A stretch of DNA of 36,050 nucleotides from an uncultured Eubacteriales bacterium (lineage in GTDB: Bacteria; Bacillota_A; Clostridia; Oscillospirales; Oscillospiraceae). The DNA lies in assembly GCA_949739085.1 (NCBI GenBank), contig CATIYU010000104.1, forward strand, positions 1-36,050, written 5' to 3'. The first letter of the stretch is position 1; every line of letters begins with the position of its first letter. The translations under genes and the position numbers were made by a program. Of this stretch, positions 25,708 to 34,032 are shown in pieces. The notes below the pieces were generated by a model. That model was not told where the DNA came from. It did not search any database and saw only the letters and a program-made list of their open reading frames with translations.

Positions 25708-26931
25708 TTACAGCTTCCCCTGCTCCCGCAGCGCCTCCACCGTATCCGGCAGGCCCCAGAGGTTGATAAAGCCTGTGGCGTCGTCCTGGTTGAAATCGCT
25801 CTCCTCAAAAGTGACCAGATTGGCGGAGTACAGGCTCTCCGGCGACGTCACCGAGGAGGTAATGATGTTACCCTTGTAGAGCTTCAGCTTGACTTGCCCC
25901 GTCACATGCTCCTGGCTCTGCACCGCAAAAGCCTGCATACACTCCCGCACCCGTGTGAACCACTTGCCGTTGTACAGAAGGTCCGCGAAGTCTACTGCCA
26001 GCTTGCTCTTCATGTGCTTTGTGTCCTTGTCCAGGGTAATCATCTCCAGCACCTCATGGGCCCGGTATAGGATGGTGCCTCCTGGGGTTTCATAGAGGCC
26101 TCTATCTTTCATGCCAACAAGCCGGTTCTCCACAATGTCCAGTAGGCCGATGCCGTTGGCCCCGCCAAGCTTGTTGAGCTTGCGGATGATGTCACTGGCC
26201 TTCATCCTCTCGCCGTCCACCGCCACAGGAACGCCCTTGACAAAATCCAGGGTCACGCAAGTGGGCTTGTCAGGGGCCTGGGCCGGTGAGACCCCCATCT
26301 CCAGAAAGCCTGGCTCGTCGTATTTCGGCTCGTTGGCCGGGTCCTCCAGGTCCAGGCCCTCATGGCTCAGGTGCCACAGGTTCTTATCCTTGGAGTAGTT
26401 GGTCTCCCGGCTGATTTTCAGAGGCACGCCGTGGGCCTCCGCATAGTCAATCTCCTCATCCCGGCCCTTAATCTCCCACTCCCGCCAGGGGGCAATAACC
26501 GCCATCCCCGGGGCCAGACGCTTGATGGCCAGCTCAAAGCGGACCTGGTCGTTGCCCTTGCCTGTACAGCCGTGGGCAATGGCGGCGGCGTTCTCCTTTT
26601 TGGCCACCTCCACCAGATGTTTGGCGATGATCGGCCGGGCAAAGGCCGTACCCAGCAGGTAGTCCTCGTACTTGGCCCCCATCATCATAGAGGGAATGAT
26701 GACGTCGTCCACCATCTCGTCCACCATGTCCAGAATGTACAGCTTGGAGGCGCCGGTCTTGAGCGCTTTCTCCTCCAACCCCTCAAGCTCTTCGTCGCCC
26801 TGGCCCACGTCCGCCGCCACGGCAATAATCTCAGGGTTATTGTAGTTCTCCTTCAGCCAGGGGATGATTACGGATGTGTCAAGCCCGCCCGAGTAGGCAA
26901 GCACAATCTTTTTATATTCCTTTTTGCTCAT
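25708..26931 (-). CDS. argG: Argininosuccinate synthase ArgG
   Basis: ArgG condenses citrulline and aspartate with ATP. The PP-loop AYSGGLDTS (12-20) is at the N-terminus, and [28 protein letters not shown] and [14 protein letters not shown] are family signatures. Length is 407 residues. The ATG at 26931 follows GGAGG by about 9 bases. It is the first gene of the operon argG-argH-argC-argJ-argB-argD, behind a promoter with an ARG-box-like site. Confidence 0.97.
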   Translation of the reverse strand: MSKKEYKKIVLAYSGGLDTSVIIPWLKENYNNPEIIAVAADVGQGDEELEGLEEKALKTGASKLYILDMVDEMVDDVIIPSMMMGAKYEDYLLGTAFARPIIAKHLVEVAKKENAAAIAHGCTGKGNDQVRFELAIKRLAPGMAVIAPWREWEIKGRDEEIDYAEAHGVPLKISRETNYSKDKNLWHLSHEGLDLEDPANEPKYDEPGFLEMGVSPAQAPDKPTCVTLDFVKGVPVAVDGERMKASDIIRKLNKLGGANGIGLLDIVENRLVGMKDRGLYETPGGTILYRAHEVLEMITLDKDTKHMKSKLAVDFADLLYNGKWFTRVRECMQAFAVQSQEHVTGQVKLKLYKGNIITSSVTSPESLYSANLVTFEESDFNQDDATGFINLWGLPDTVEALREQGKL

Positions 26932-26950
26932 CTGATGAATCCTCCGTCAG

Positions 26951-26969
26951 GCAAATGTTTTGTATTTGC
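26951..26969 (-). repeat. Inverted repeat in the argG leader
   Basis: GCAAAT, 7 bases, ATTTGC, placed roughly 10-28 bases after the predicted transcription start. It may be a second ArgR half-site pair or a small leader hairpin; it does not match the ARG consensus well. Confidence 0.35.
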
Positions 26970-26984
26970 AAAAGATGTATATAT

Positions 26985-27014
26985 ATTATATCAACATGAC
27001 TTTTTATGCAATAA
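26985..27014 (-). promoter_or_regulatory. argG operon promoter with ARG-box-like operator
   Basis: Minus strand: TTATTG, 18 bases, TATAAT. Inside it, at 26995-27012, ATTGCATAAAAAGTCATG matches the ARG box consensus (CATGAATAAAAATKCAAK in B. subtilis) at about 13 of 18 positions, with central A/T tract and both half-site cores. An ArgR hexamer bound here would block RNA polymerase when arginine is high. No argR gene lies in the window. Confidence 0.55.
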
Positions 27015-27356
27015 GGAGTTCTGATAAAATGCTGCCGCTCTTTTTTGCCGGTCTTGTGCATTTTACCGGAATTTTTTGGGTAGATGCTCCCTTTTGCACT
27101 CCGCGCCCCCGGACCTTCCGGAGAGAACCTGATGGAAATTTGGTAATATCCGGTATTTTCTGTATATTCATGCCCAATTATGTCGGTCCTGCCCGATGGA
27201 GATGCCGGAATTCCACCCCCCTTCCCTATGAGGAAAGCAGCAGGGCGGGCAGTTTTTACCTGCCGCGCCCCGCCTATCATCACTATAAAAAGTTATCCGT
27301 AAATATTCGTAGTAGGTAATATAGTCCACAGCTCCCACCTCCAGACAGGCTCCGGA
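27015..27356. other. Intergenic stretch without a recognisable gene
   Basis: Between the argG promoter and the HTH-SOR gene I see no convincing coding frame: open frames here lack ribosome binding sites and any familiar motif. An inverted repeat TATAGTCC/GGACTATA (27320-27327 and 27354-27361) with a 26-base loop overlaps the stop codon of the gene at 27357 and may help end its transcript. The rest is AT-rich toward argG and GC-rich in the middle. Confidence 0.5.
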
Positions 27357-27989
27357 CTATACTGTCAGAGGGTTCAGAGGCGAGCCTTTCTTCCGCAAAT
27401 CACTGAGCGCATATTTCTGCAATCCATGCTTGGTGCAGTACAGATAGAAGCTTGCGCCGCCCCACATAGGAGGAAAGTGAACCGCCGGAGGCTGCTCCGG
27501 ATACAGCCGCTGAAACCAGAAACAGTCGTCACTCACGCAGGCTGCAAAGAGGAGATAGTGTTCTTTACGCATCTCATGCTCTACTGTGGCGTAATATGCG
27601 CCATCCACCTCTTCCACCACCGGCGCGTGTCCAGAGCTGGATACCGGCGGGACCAGGGGACGCAGCTGCCGCCCACAGCAGGAAACGGAAGCTGTTCCTG
27701 TACTGGTCAGAATGTTGCCGCAGGCAGAGCAGACATAGAACCGTATCCGGTCCATTTTCCCTACGTCGGGACGGTTGGGCCTCAGCTCCCCCTGAAGCAG
27801 CTTGAGGATGTCCGCACCCAACACATTGGCCAGCTCTTCCCAAAGCGAGACATCGGGGCACCCCAAGCCGCACTCCCATTTTGATACGGTCTTATTGCTG
27901 ATATTCAACCGGCTGGCAACCTGTCTCTGTGTCAGCCCCTGCTCAGTGCGAAGCTGTAAAATCAGTTTTCCAATCTTTACACAATCCAT
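27357..27989 (-). CDS. XRE-type HTH fused to a desulfoferrodoxin/superoxide-reductase-like domain
   Basis: Residues 1-65 form an XRE helix-turn-helix domain (TQRQVASRLNISNKTVSKWE, about 20-39). After a linker, residues 84-106 match the desulforedoxin-type iron site (C87-x2-C90 and C104-C105), and 120-192 match the superoxide reductase centre: H121 in GHAPVVEEV, H138 and H144 in VEHEMRKEHYL, and C185-x2-H188 in YCTKHGL. So all four Cys of centre I and the four His plus Cys of centre II appear present. The catalytic Lys that normally precedes the first His is Gly here. I infer an iron-based redox or oxygen-species sensor regulating transcription; enzyme activity is also possible. Length is 210 residues. 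ATG at 27989 follows GGAGG by 8 bases. It lies 85 bases after the GIY-YIG-like gene, in the same direction. Confidence 0.82.
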   Translation of the reverse strand: MDCVKIGKLILQLRTEQGLTQRQVASRLNISNKTVSKWECGLGCPDVSLWEELANVLGADILKLLQGELRPNRPDVGKMDRIRFYVCSACGNILTSTGTASVSCCGRQLRPLVPPVSSSGHAPVVEEVDGAYYATVEHEMRKEHYLLFAACVSDDCFWFQRLYPEQPPAVHFPPMWGGASFYLYCTKHGLQKYALSDLRKKGSPLNPLTV

Positions 27990-28074
27990 CTATGCGCCTC
28001 CTACCTGTTCAGCGGCCTGCTTCCCTTCTTAGGACAAAAGCTGGCCGCTGGATGGGAGAGCGGCGGGCGCTCGT

Positions 28075-28419
28075 TCATCTCCAAATTCTTTTTGCTTGCG
28101 GCGCTTCCAGAAGGCACTCCTCCAGAAGCGTTCTCAGCTCGTCTGTATGGTCGTCCGCCGGATCCTCATATTTAAGAATTTTCATAACAGAAAAGGAAAA
28201 GCTGTCCTCACCGTGCTGGTTCCACAACTCCTGAAGCTGCTTGTTGGGGTGGCCGTTCGCGGACAGCCTGAATCGGGTACCATTAAAATCCGCTCTGGTA
28301 TCCTTGGAAGCACCCAAAAACAGATCCCCCGTAGCGTTACAACAGATGGAAATAACGCCCATTTCCGGGCAGCGGTTTCTCCAGATGTCCAAAAGCTCTT
28401 TTTGCCGTTTGGTTCTCAT
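28075..28419 (-). CDS. Divergent GIY-YIG-like small protein
   Basis: The 114-residue product reads GVISICCNATGDLFLGASKD (21-40), where the usual GIY...YIG core would be, then a conserved-looking helix HPNKQLQELWNQHGEDSFSFSV (in 57-78). This order is known from small Firmicutes GIY-YIG family proteins, in which N/HPNKxLQxxWNxYGExxFxF is the best-kept part. The core GIY is GVI and YIG is FLG, so the catalytic tyrosines are missing and nuclease activity is doubtful. ATG at 28419 follows GAGGTGAT. It has its own promoter and may be co-transcribed with the HTH-SOR gene. Confidence 0.65.
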   Translation of the reverse strand: MRTKRQKELLDIWRNRCPEMGVISICCNATGDLFLGASKDTRADFNGTRFRLSANGHPNKQLQELWNQHGEDSFSFSVMKILKYEDPADDHTDELRTLLEECLLEAPQAKRIWR

Positions 28420-28438
28420 TCATATCACCTCAAATTGC

Positions 28439-28467
28439 ATGATACAGCATTTTGCTCACAAAAGCAA
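28439..28467 (-). promoter_or_regulatory. Sigma-A promoter of the GIY-YIG/HTH-SOR pair
   Basis: Minus strand: TTGCTT, 17 bases, TATCAT, about 20 bases before the start codon at 28419, so the leader is short. The remaining stretch to 28681 shows no gene that I can support. Confidence 0.6.
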
Positions 28468-28681
28468 TCCACGTTCCGTAGACTTGGCAAGGTACCACAC
28501 CGCCAGTCCTGCTGCCGGAGACCGCCGGGAGCGGAGTCCAGCCTAGACATCCAACCGTAAAATATGGGGCGCTAAGAGATACACAGTCGACAAAAGAGGG
28601 TGCATGTCGTATAATAAATCCAATTTCATAGGATATCCTGAGAAAAACTGCGCCGGAATTTGCCGTCGCTTGTCCCCTCCC

Positions 28682-29773
28682 CTACAGAAGCCTGCGCACA
28701 AGGGTTGAAAGAATAGCTGTGCCGTCCTCCAAAGCCAATGTATCAAATGTCATATCCGGTCTGTGCAGACCGCCCCGCATCCCTGCGCCCAAACCGATAT
28801 ACACCGTGGGGATGCCCGCCAAGGATCGATAGAAATGGAAATCCTCGCTGCCCGGGGTACAGATGGGCGGCAGGGCCTGGCCAAGCACCTCCTCAATAGA
28901 GGCTCTGGCCTGCTCCACTAGTCCCTTATCGTACACGGCGGCGGCAGTACTCTCCTCCCTGATGCAGCCCGCGCTGGCACCGGCATCCCGGGCCGCTCCA
29001 ATAACAGCCGCCTTCGCCCGCTCTGCCAGTTGCGAGAGCACACTGTCCGTCCGCGCCCGCAAGTCTAGGCATAGTCTGGCATGGTCCGGTATGCAGTTGG
29101 CTGCATTGCCCAAGGAGCAGAGCCTAGTCGCCTGGACAGAGCTGCCTGGAGACGTGGGAATCTCTCCAGCAGCCCTTACCGCCAGAGCGGCGGCGTGAAC
29201 TGCGTTGATGCCCAGATGAGGCCGTCCCCCGTGGGCGGTCTTTCCCCGAATCTCAAACTCCAGAAGGCCGCCTGCGCCATGATACAGCGCAGGCGTTGCC
29301 TCATGGAGGCCCGCCTCCTCCGCAGGCCGCAGATGAATTCCAATGATGGCATCCGCCCCCTCCACCGCACCGCCGCAGATCATCGCCTTCGCCCCTTGGA
29401 GCAGCTCTTCCGCCGGTTGGAAGAGAAGCCGCAGTTCGCCAGCGGGTTCCCACCCCACCGCTGCCAGCGCGGTACCGCAGGCCAGCACCATGGCGGCGTT
29501 CGCGTCGTGCCCGCAGGCGTGGAGTGGGACCCCCTCCAGACCGCCCTGCGGGCAGGGGATGGCATCCATATCCGCCCGGAGAATCACCGTCCTGCCGGAG
29601 CGGCTCCCCTGAAGCGTGCCCACTACCCCCGTTGCGCCGCCGGTACGCTCCCTTACTTGGAAGCCCGCCGCCGCCAGCTTTGCGGCAATGTACGCGCTGG
29701 TCTGGTACTCCTGAAATCCAATCTCCGGCATTTCATGGAGCGCCTGATAGTATTCCTGTACATGACTTTTCAT
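28682..29773 (-). CDS. M20 family amidohydrolase / peptidase (M20D, hippurate-hydrolase-like)
   Basis: The 363-residue product is an M20D metalloenzyme, a group that removes acyl groups or splits amide bonds in N-acyl amino acids or aminoacyl conjugates. Visible sites are HEMPEIGFQEYQTS at the start, ADMDAIP, the metal-binding HACGHDANAAM, QPAEE (catalytic Glu and metal ligand), HGGRPHLGINA for the dimer-domain His, and the C-terminal GSEDFHFY with the last ligand. The ATG at 29773 (MKSHVQEYY) follows GAGAGGA; a longer frame upstream runs into the regulator's leader. It is divergent from the LysR gene with a 75-base gap, so regulation by that LysR is likely. Confidence 0.88.
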   Translation of the reverse strand: MKSHVQEYYQALHEMPEIGFQEYQTSAYIAAKLAAAGFQVRERTGGATGVVGTLQGSRSGRTVILRADMDAIPCPQGGLEGVPLHACGHDANAAMVLACGTALAAVGWEPAGELRLLFQPAEELLQGAKAMICGGAVEGADAIIGIHLRPAEEAGLHEATPALYHGAGGLLEFEIRGKTAHGGRPHLGINAVHAAALAVRAAGEIPTSPGSSVQATRLCSLGNAANCIPDHARLCLDLRARTDSVLSQLAERAKAAVIGAARDAGASAGCIREESTAAAVYDKGLVEQARASIEEVLGQALPPICTPGSEDFHFYRSLAGIPTVYIGLGAGMRGGLHRPDMTFDTLALEDGTAILSTLVRRLL

Positions 29774-29848
29774 TGTTCCGTCCTCTCCGCCCGGGAAAAA
29801 CCGGGTCCGTTTTCTTCTCCATACTTTACAAAGGAAAGGTGACAGCTT

Positions 29849-30781
29849 ATGGAAACGCAACTGCTGAAATATGTCTATGATATTGCCGCCTACGGCTCCA
29901 TTAACCAGGCCGCGCAGATCAACTATATCTCACCGTCCCACCTGAGCAGGCAGCTAAAAAAGCTTGAGGACGAAGTAAATATTGTCATCTTTGAACGGAG
30001 CAGCCGCGGAATGCAGCTGACCAAGCAGGGACATGAATTCATGCGTCATGTACAGTCTATCCTCACCAGCGTGCAGTCCTTCGAGGAACGGTATCAATAC
30101 GGCTTCAAGCCCGCAAACATCTTCTCTTTTCGGATTGCGCTGCATCACAACTCCATGGCAAACCAGGCGATAGTGGAACTCATCAATGAGCAGATGGACA
30201 ATTGTAATTTTATGGATGTAATCGTGGACTCCTTCAACTCCGCCGAGGAGACAATCAACGCCATGCGAAGCCAGCACTACCCGCTGGGCGTCATTCAATA
30301 CAGCAGTATGAACGCCACCCATATGGCTGGCCTGCTCCGCAGCGCACAACTCCGGCAGTCGGTGGTAAGCGTCACGTCCCCTCACGTGCTGCTCTCCAGC
30401 CAGCACCCCCTTGCCTCCCGCAGTGAACTCACGGAGGTGGACCTGGAGGGATATGCCCGCATCTATTTTATCAATGAGGACCTGAGTAACTTCATGGATT
30501 TTACCGCGCTGAACGCCAATAATTTTCAGGAGGTCAGAAAGCGGATTCTGATTGTGGAGCGGGGACAGCTTTTCCACTATCTGCGCTCTATGCGGGCATA
30601 CTATATTGGCACCCATATCTGCGGCAACTGCTTAGTATACGACGGTCTGGTGGACATCCCTCTACGGGTCGGCGACGACGCCACTATTCTCACCGCTGCG
30701 GTATATGCCCCCGGCGCTAGGAAGGACCCCAACATCCTGCGCTATATCAAGCTCCTGCGGGAAGTTGCGGAGAGGAGGTAA
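29849..30781 (+). CDS. LysR-family transcriptional regulator
   Basis: The N-terminal winged HTH (about 1-62: LLKYVYDIAAYGSINQAAQ, YISPSHLSRQLKKLEDEV, FERSSRGMQLTKQG) is typical of LysR regulators. Residues 90-300 form the effector-binding domain. Length is 310 residues. ATG at 29849 follows AAAGGTGA. It is divergent from the M20 gene and lies before the dipeptidase-symporter genes; a perfect palindrome fit for LysR binding is between it and those genes. The effector may be a peptide or amino acid derivative, an inference from the neighbours. Confidence 0.92.
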   Translation: METQLLKYVYDIAAYGSINQAAQINYISPSHLSRQLKKLEDEVNIVIFERSSRGMQLTKQGHEFMRHVQSILTSVQSFEERYQYGFKPANIFSFRIALHHNSMANQAIVELINEQMDNCNFMDVIVDSFNSAEETINAMRSQHYPLGVIQYSSMNATHMAGLLRSAQLRQSVVSVTSPHVLLSSQHPLASRSELTEVDLEGYARIYFINEDLSNFMDFTALNANNFQEVRKRILIVERGQLFHYLRSMRAYYIGTHICGNCLVYDGLVDIPLRVGDDATILTAAVYAPGARKDPNILRYIKLLREVAERR

Positions 30782-30833
30782 CGCCCTAGAGTGGCTATAT
30801 GCCTCTTATAATACCCTGAATTCACGGTTCCTG

Positions 30834-30854
30834 GTATTGTCAATTTGACAATAC
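30834..30854. promoter_or_regulatory. Perfect 21-bp palindrome, probable LysR operator
   Basis: GTATTGTCAA, a central T, and TTGACAATAC form an uninterrupted palindrome. It contains TGTCAATTTGACA, the T-N11-A pattern of LysR boxes. Its centre is about 64 bases before the start predicted from the TATAAT at 30896-30901, the standard activator site for this family. Confidence 0.75.
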
Positions 30855-30895
30855 TAATTTCCCATAACGAAAATACACCTTTTGCCTGAAATGGT

Positions 30896-30901
30896 TATAA
30901 T
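30896..30901 (+). promoter_or_regulatory. -10 box of the dipeptidase-symporter operon
   Basis: A consensus TATAAT without a good -35 box (TACACC at 17-base spacing), as is usual for activator-dependent promoters. Predicted start near 30908, about 84 bases before the dipeptidase ATG. Confidence 0.55.
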
Positions 30902-30991
30902 AGAGATAGGCATCAGAGATGGAAAACACCTTCCAGATCCTGCTGCCCTCAGATGCGCAGCCTGTGCTGCGAGCAGAAGGAGGAATTGACT

Positions 30992-32218
30992 ATGGGCATC
31001 AAAAAGGGTTACAAGGGTTATACTTCGTACCAATACCTCATACCGGGAAAAGACTACCATCCCTATGAGCTGGCTCCGGAATACAATATGTTTGCGGGGC
31101 ACAACGAGTATCTCCCTATCTCAAAGGAGCAGGAGGAGATGGAACGGCGCATTGTGGAGACCTATCCGATGGTTTCTCTTCATGAGCATCCGTTCCTGTG
31201 CCCCAAGGACATCAACCAGATGTTTGACTACGTCCGGGAGGGCCGCTCCTTCACCGCCTACCGCGCCCTGGCCGAGTCCCAGTGGGACTGCGTGTTTGAC
31301 AACCTCATGGACGGCTTCTGCGTCATCACCTCCAAGCACGGCTGGAAGTGGGATGACGTGCTTTACGACTTGGGGATGCGGCTGACCGACATCGCCCATC
31401 AGGACTTCCTGATCAAGTGCGAGAAGGTATCAGACATCTTCCGTGCAAAAGCCGAGGGCAAGGTCGCCTGGGTCCCCGTTATCGAGGGGGCGGCAATCCT
31501 CGAAAACGAGGTGGACCGGGTGGATATCCTCCACGGCTTTGGCGTGCGCCTCATGGGCATTACTTACAGCGAGTCCAACGCTCTGGGCAACGGCCTGAAG
31601 GAGGAGCGGGACGGCGGCCTTACAGCATTTGGCCGAGAGGTTGTGGAGCGTATGAACAAGGTCGGCATGGCCATCGACTGCGCCCACTGCGGCCCCCAGA
31701 CCACTCTGGACACCATTGCGGCATCCGCAAAGCCCATCTTTATCACCCATGTGGGCGCAAAAGCCCTCTGGAACAGCCGCCGCCTTCAAAGCGACGAGGT
31801 GCTCAAAGCCTGCGCGGCAAAGGGCGGCGTTGTAGGCATTGAGGCCGCGCCCCACACCACCATTACTGAGAAGACCCGCACCCACAGCCTGGAGTCCTTC
31901 ATGGAACATTTTGAATACATCAAGGATCTGGTAGGCATCGACCACGTGGCGTTCGGTCCGGATACCCTCTTTGGCGACCATGTGGGCCTGCATCACGTCT
32001 TCAACGCCCACATGTCCATCTCCACCGCATTCGCCAAACGCAAGCCCGACGGCACCATTGATGAATTCCCTGAGGTCCCCTATGTGAAGTATCTGGAGAA
32101 CGCCAATGAGGATTCCTACAACATCCTCCGTTGGCTCATCACTCACAACTATCGGGAAGAGGATATTGCCAAAGTCATGGGCGGCAACATCATCCGTGTT
32201 CTGGAGCAGACCTGGTAA
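30992..32218 (+). CDS. Membrane dipeptidase-like protein (peptidase M19)
   Basis: The protein (408 residues) fits the M19 renal-dipeptidase family, zinc enzymes that cut dipeptides, including D-residue ones. E165 (VPVIEGA) matches the bridging Glu, H232 (DCAHCGPQT) and H253 (FITHVGAKAL) the second-metal histidines, and D324 (VAFGPD) the catalytic-side Asp. The first ligand pair, usually His-x-Asp, reads H64-E65-H66 here, which is unusual. No signal peptide is seen, so it is cytoplasmic. The ATG at 30992 follows AAGGAGG by 8 bases. It is the first gene of an operon with a small membrane protein, an SSS symporter and an unknown protein; the symporter probably brings in its substrate. Confidence 0.85.
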   Translation: MGIKKGYKGYTSYQYLIPGKDYHPYELAPEYNMFAGHNEYLPISKEQEEMERRIVETYPMVSLHEHPFLCPKDINQMFDYVREGRSFTAYRALAESQWDCVFDNLMDGFCVITSKHGWKWDDVLYDLGMRLTDIAHQDFLIKCEKVSDIFRAKAEGKVAWVPVIEGAAILENEVDRVDILHGFGVRLMGITYSESNALGNGLKEERDGGLTAFGREVVERMNKVGMAIDCAHCGPQTTLDTIAASAKPIFITHVGAKALWNSRRLQSDEVLKACAAKGGVVGIEAAPHTTITEKTRTHSLESFMEHFEYIKDLVGIDHVAFGPDTLFGDHVGLHHVFNAHMSISTAFAKRKPDGTIDEFPEVPYVKYLENANEDSYNILRWLITHNYREEDIAKVMGGNIIRVLEQTW

Positions 32219-32309
32219 GCCCCCGCTGTTCCTACCAACCCGCAGCTGGGCGGGGAGCTGGCAAGCCTGGTCCCGTCCAGCCCTGGCGCTGATTGCAGGA
32301 GGGATAACC

Positions 32310-32507
32310 TTGAAAAAGAAACTTGAATTCCCTAGTATTTCCGCAGCACTCATGGCCGCATTCGTAGTCCTGGGCAGTCTCCTCATGTGTCTGCCCCACT
32401 CTTTGCCTGTGGTGTGGGAGATGGATTTCCCCACATTCTACATCATGTACGGCGGCTACTTGCTCACTATCCTTGCGTGTCTTTTCCACTCCAAAACCAA
32501 CCGCTGA
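32310..32507 (+). CDS. Small two-helix membrane protein next to the symporter
   Basis: A TTG at 32310 with GGAGGG 6 bases upstream opens a 65-residue frame (starting KKKLEFPSISAALMAAF) with two membrane segments, about 12-29 and 43-59, and a charged end. It stops 15 bases before the symporter start. The position and size resemble YhdT (DUF997), a small protein encoded before the SSS symporter PanF in E. coli, but I see no clear sequence match. It could be a symporter accessory subunit. Confidence 0.65.
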   Translation: MKKKLEFPSISAALMAAFVVLGSLLMCLPHSLPVVWEMDFPTFYIMYGGYLLTILACLFHSKTNR

Positions 32508-32522
32508 GAAGGGAGAAAGCCT

Positions 32523-34010
32523 ATGAGTTCGACTATGCAGTATATTTTGATCATCTGCGTCTACTTTGGGGCTATGCTGGGAATTGGAGTGTTTTTTAGC
32601 AAGAAAAACAATACGAAATCCGACTATTTCCTGGCAAAGGACAAGCTGCCCCCGGCAGTGATCGCCTTTTCCTTTTCCGCCACTCAGATGAGCGGCAGCT
32701 CCTATCTGGGCTGCGTCGGCTCCATGCACTCCATGGGCCTTGCCTATGCGCCCGTCAGCATCACCTCTGCCGCCGCGCCCTGGTTCTGCTACGTCCTGGT
32801 CGGGGACCGGGTATGCAAAATCTCCAGCCGCTTAAAGTGCATGACCATCAGCGACCTCTTCGAGGAGCGCTTCGGGAAACGGACGGGGCTGGCCTCATCG
32901 CTCATTATGATTATCGCCATTGTGCCGGTGCTGACCGCGCAGCTAAAAGCCGCAGGCACCGCCTTTGAAACCATCATCGGCATCCCCTATCTGACCACCA
33001 TTCTGGTGTTCGGCGTCATCGTTATCATTTATACCCTAGTGGGCGGCATGTTCGCTGTGGCCTGGACTGATTTGATCCAAGGCGTCCTCATGATGCTTGG
33101 CATGGTTATGCTGGTTCCCATTGTTCTGGGGGCCACAGGCGGCATCGCCGGGGCTTATGCCAGCTTCACCACCAACAATCCCACCATGGCCACCTTCGAC
33201 GGAGGAGGAAAACCATTACTCTGGATTATTTCCGGCTTCCTTGTTTACGGATTCTATCAGATTGGCGGCCAGCCCGCCGCTATCACCCGTTTCCAGACCA
33301 CTACTCAGCCGGAGAAGCTGAAAAAATCTCTGGTCTGGTCGGTTCTGTTCCAGAGTGTGGTGTATACTGGCGTCAGCACCCTGGGGATCTGTTCCATGGC
33401 CCTGTTCCCTGATCTGGCCGCCCCCGACATGGCCCTGCCCAACCTTATCTCCCACTTCCTGCCCCCACTGCTGGGCGGCGTGGTGCTGGCCGCAGCCTTG
33501 GGCGCCATGATGTCCACGATTGACTCCGTACTGCTGATGGCCAGTTCCCTCTTTGTAAACAACATCTGGGGCAAGACCCTGAAGAAGCCCAATGACGATA
33601 AGGCAGCCATTCACGTGGGCCGGATTGTCGTCGTCGTTCTGGGCCTCCTGGGCACTCTATTCGCCATCAATCCCCCGGACGCCATTCTTTGGCTGGTTAC
33701 CATGGGCTTCAGCCTCATGGCCGGCGCTTTCACTTTCCCGCTGCTTTTGGGTGTATGGGTGAAAGGTCTGACCCCTGCCGGCGGCTTCTGGGGCATGGTC
33801 GCCGGGGCTGTCTCCACAGTGATATGGTATGTCATGGGCTACAACATGTACGGCAACCTTAACGACTTCGTCTGGGGCATCTGGCCCGCCGTTATCGGCT
33901 CCCTGGTGTCTCTGGTTGTTCTGCTGGCAGTCTCCAAGTTTACCTCTCCCCTACAGCAGGAGCAGTTGGATATCATTTTCGAGGAGGAAGATGTGTCCAG
34001 CCGCGCGTGA
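32523..34010 (+). CDS. Sodium:solute symporter (SSS family)
   Basis: The 495-residue product has about 13 membrane segments and SSS family features: DYFLAKDKLPPAVIAFSFSATQMSGSSYLG near the N-terminus (sodium site region, residues 34-63), FAVAWTDLIQGVLM (residue 180s; the conserved D-Q of the family) and LGAMMSTIDSVLLMASS with the conserved Ser-Thr pair of the Na2 site. The best-known relatives are proline, pantothenate and other carboxylate carriers; the substrate is not clear from sequence. Given the dipeptidase, M20 hydrolase and LysR neighbours, a dipeptide, acyl amino acid or the freed product is a reasonable guess. The ATG at 32523 follows GAAGGGAGAAAG. Confidence 0.93.
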   Translation: MSSTMQYILIICVYFGAMLGIGVFFSKKNNTKSDYFLAKDKLPPAVIAFSFSATQMSGSSYLGCVGSMHSMGLAYAPVSITSAAAPWFCYVLVGDRVCKISSRLKCMTISDLFEERFGKRTGLASSLIMIIAIVPVLTAQLKAAGTAFETIIGIPYLTTILVFGVIVIIYTLVGGMFAVAWTDLIQGVLMMLGMVMLVPIVLGATGGIAGAYASFTTNNPTMATFDGGGKPLLWIISGFLVYGFYQIGGQPAAITRFQTTTQPEKLKKSLVWSVLFQSVVYTGVSTLGICSMALFPDLAAPDMALPNLISHFLPPLLGGVVLAAALGAMMSTIDSVLLMASSLFVNNIWGKTLKKPNDDKAAIHVGRIVVVVLGLLGTLFAINPPDAILWLVTMGFSLMAGAFTFPLLLGVWVKGLTPAGGFWGMVAGAVSTVIWYVMGYNMYGNLNDFVWGIWPAVIGSLVSLVVLLAVSKFTSPLQQEQLDIIFEEEDVSSRA

Positions 34011-34032
34011 ACCGCAGAGAAAGGAGGTCGCT

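Noticed and set aside
26912..27283. Minus-strand frame of 123 codons overlapping the argG start
   Set aside because: It covers the promoter and the argG start in another frame and has no protein-like pattern.
26960..27319. Plus-strand frame of 119 codons before argG
   Set aside because: It crosses the argG promoter, has no ribosome binding site and no recognisable protein pattern.
28543..28746. Minus-strand frame of 67 codons near the M20 gene end
   Set aside because: It overlaps the M20 gene in another frame and has no clear ribosome binding site.
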